The notes beneath the pieces are model-generated. The model had not been told where the DNA came from, made no database searches, and was given only the letters and a program-made list of their open reading frames with translations. From assembly GCA_022447685.1 (NCBI GenBank), contig JAKVAO010000046.1, forward strand, positions 1 through 21,774: 21,774 nucleotides of DNA, in the 5' to 3' direction. The position numbers and the translations under genes were made by a program. Positions 21,695 to 21,774 of the stretch are shown here, piece by piece. The stretch's first letter is position 1. Every line of letters begins with the position of its first letter. The stretch is from Candidatus Caenarcanales bacterium (lineage in GTDB: Bacteria > Cyanobacteriota > Vampirovibrionia > LMEP-6097).

Positions 21695-21774
21695 ATAGTA
21701 ACTACTCAGGTAAGTTGAAAATTAGCAGCAAATATGTTTTGGCAAGCTAGAATTGCAGATTGTCCTAATCTTTT

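Noticed and set aside
21685..21774. Small gene after leuB (ATG 21685 or ATG 21734)
   Set aside because: The first gives only 21 codons before a stop; the second is open to the window edge but just 13 full codons long, too short to judge.

Overview
The window is an AT-rich, very compact piece of bacterial chromosome made of housekeeping genes mixed with lineage-restricted hypothetical genes. I see no phage, insertion sequence, CRISPR array, tRNA or rRNA. Two features point to the cyanobacterial lineage: a DUF760 protein (11925-12353), a family known mainly from cyanobacteria and chloroplasts, and a GlmR/YvcK protein with an N-terminal two-helix membrane extension. No photosynthesis gene is present in this short stretch. 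My inference, not proof, is a non-photosynthetic relative of the Vampirovibrionia/Melainabacteria type.

Layout. 1-2215 (minus): a cell-shape operon mreB-mreC-rsfS, with rsfS cut by the window edge. 2280-3197 (plus): a MetF-type reductase. 3177-5638 (minus): an unknown protein, a lone SdhC cytochrome b558 and a SPOR-type membrane protein. 5688-7320 (plus): three small genes (a secreted OB-fold-like protein, a roadblock-like protein, and a secreted glycine-zipper/proline-rich protein). 7321-7583: a relatively GC-rich, highly structured non-coding stretch in front of thrS (7584-9515). 9512-11189 (minus): fabD, secG and a disordered protein. 11222-11947 (plus): a TusA-like protein and an ACT/CASTOR-like protein. 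11925-13170 (minus): tpiA and DUF760. 13241-14517 (plus): an ECF sigma factor and a membrane protein that looks like a fused anti-sigma/metal-sensor (CnrY-CnrX-like). 14551-16896 (minus): an unknown membrane protein, YraN and a secretin-like protein without a barrel. 17000-19094 (plus): fluoride channel FluC, a stand-alone RapZ C-terminal domain and GlmR/YvcK. 19106-20416 (minus): a large unknown protein. 20568-21629 (plus): leuB.

Themes. Envelope growth recurs: MreBC, the SPOR protein, RapZ-C/GlmR control of amino-sugar flux, FabD and SecG. Gene ends are packed tightly, with several convergent pairs overlapping. The most striking pattern is at gene starts: many first genes of transcription units lack a Shine-Dalgarno sequence and instead carry a -10-like box, often an extended TGn-TAnnnT form, only 6-10 bases before the start codon. 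This suggests widespread leaderless or nearly leaderless transcripts. Other genes in the same window (tpiA, the SPOR gene, the genes starting at 9910 and 6478) have ordinary Shine-Dalgarno sequences.

Leads most worth following are the leaderless promoter pattern, the sigma/CnrYX-like fusion pair, the structured RNA ahead of thrS, and the FluC/RapZ-C/GlmR operon.
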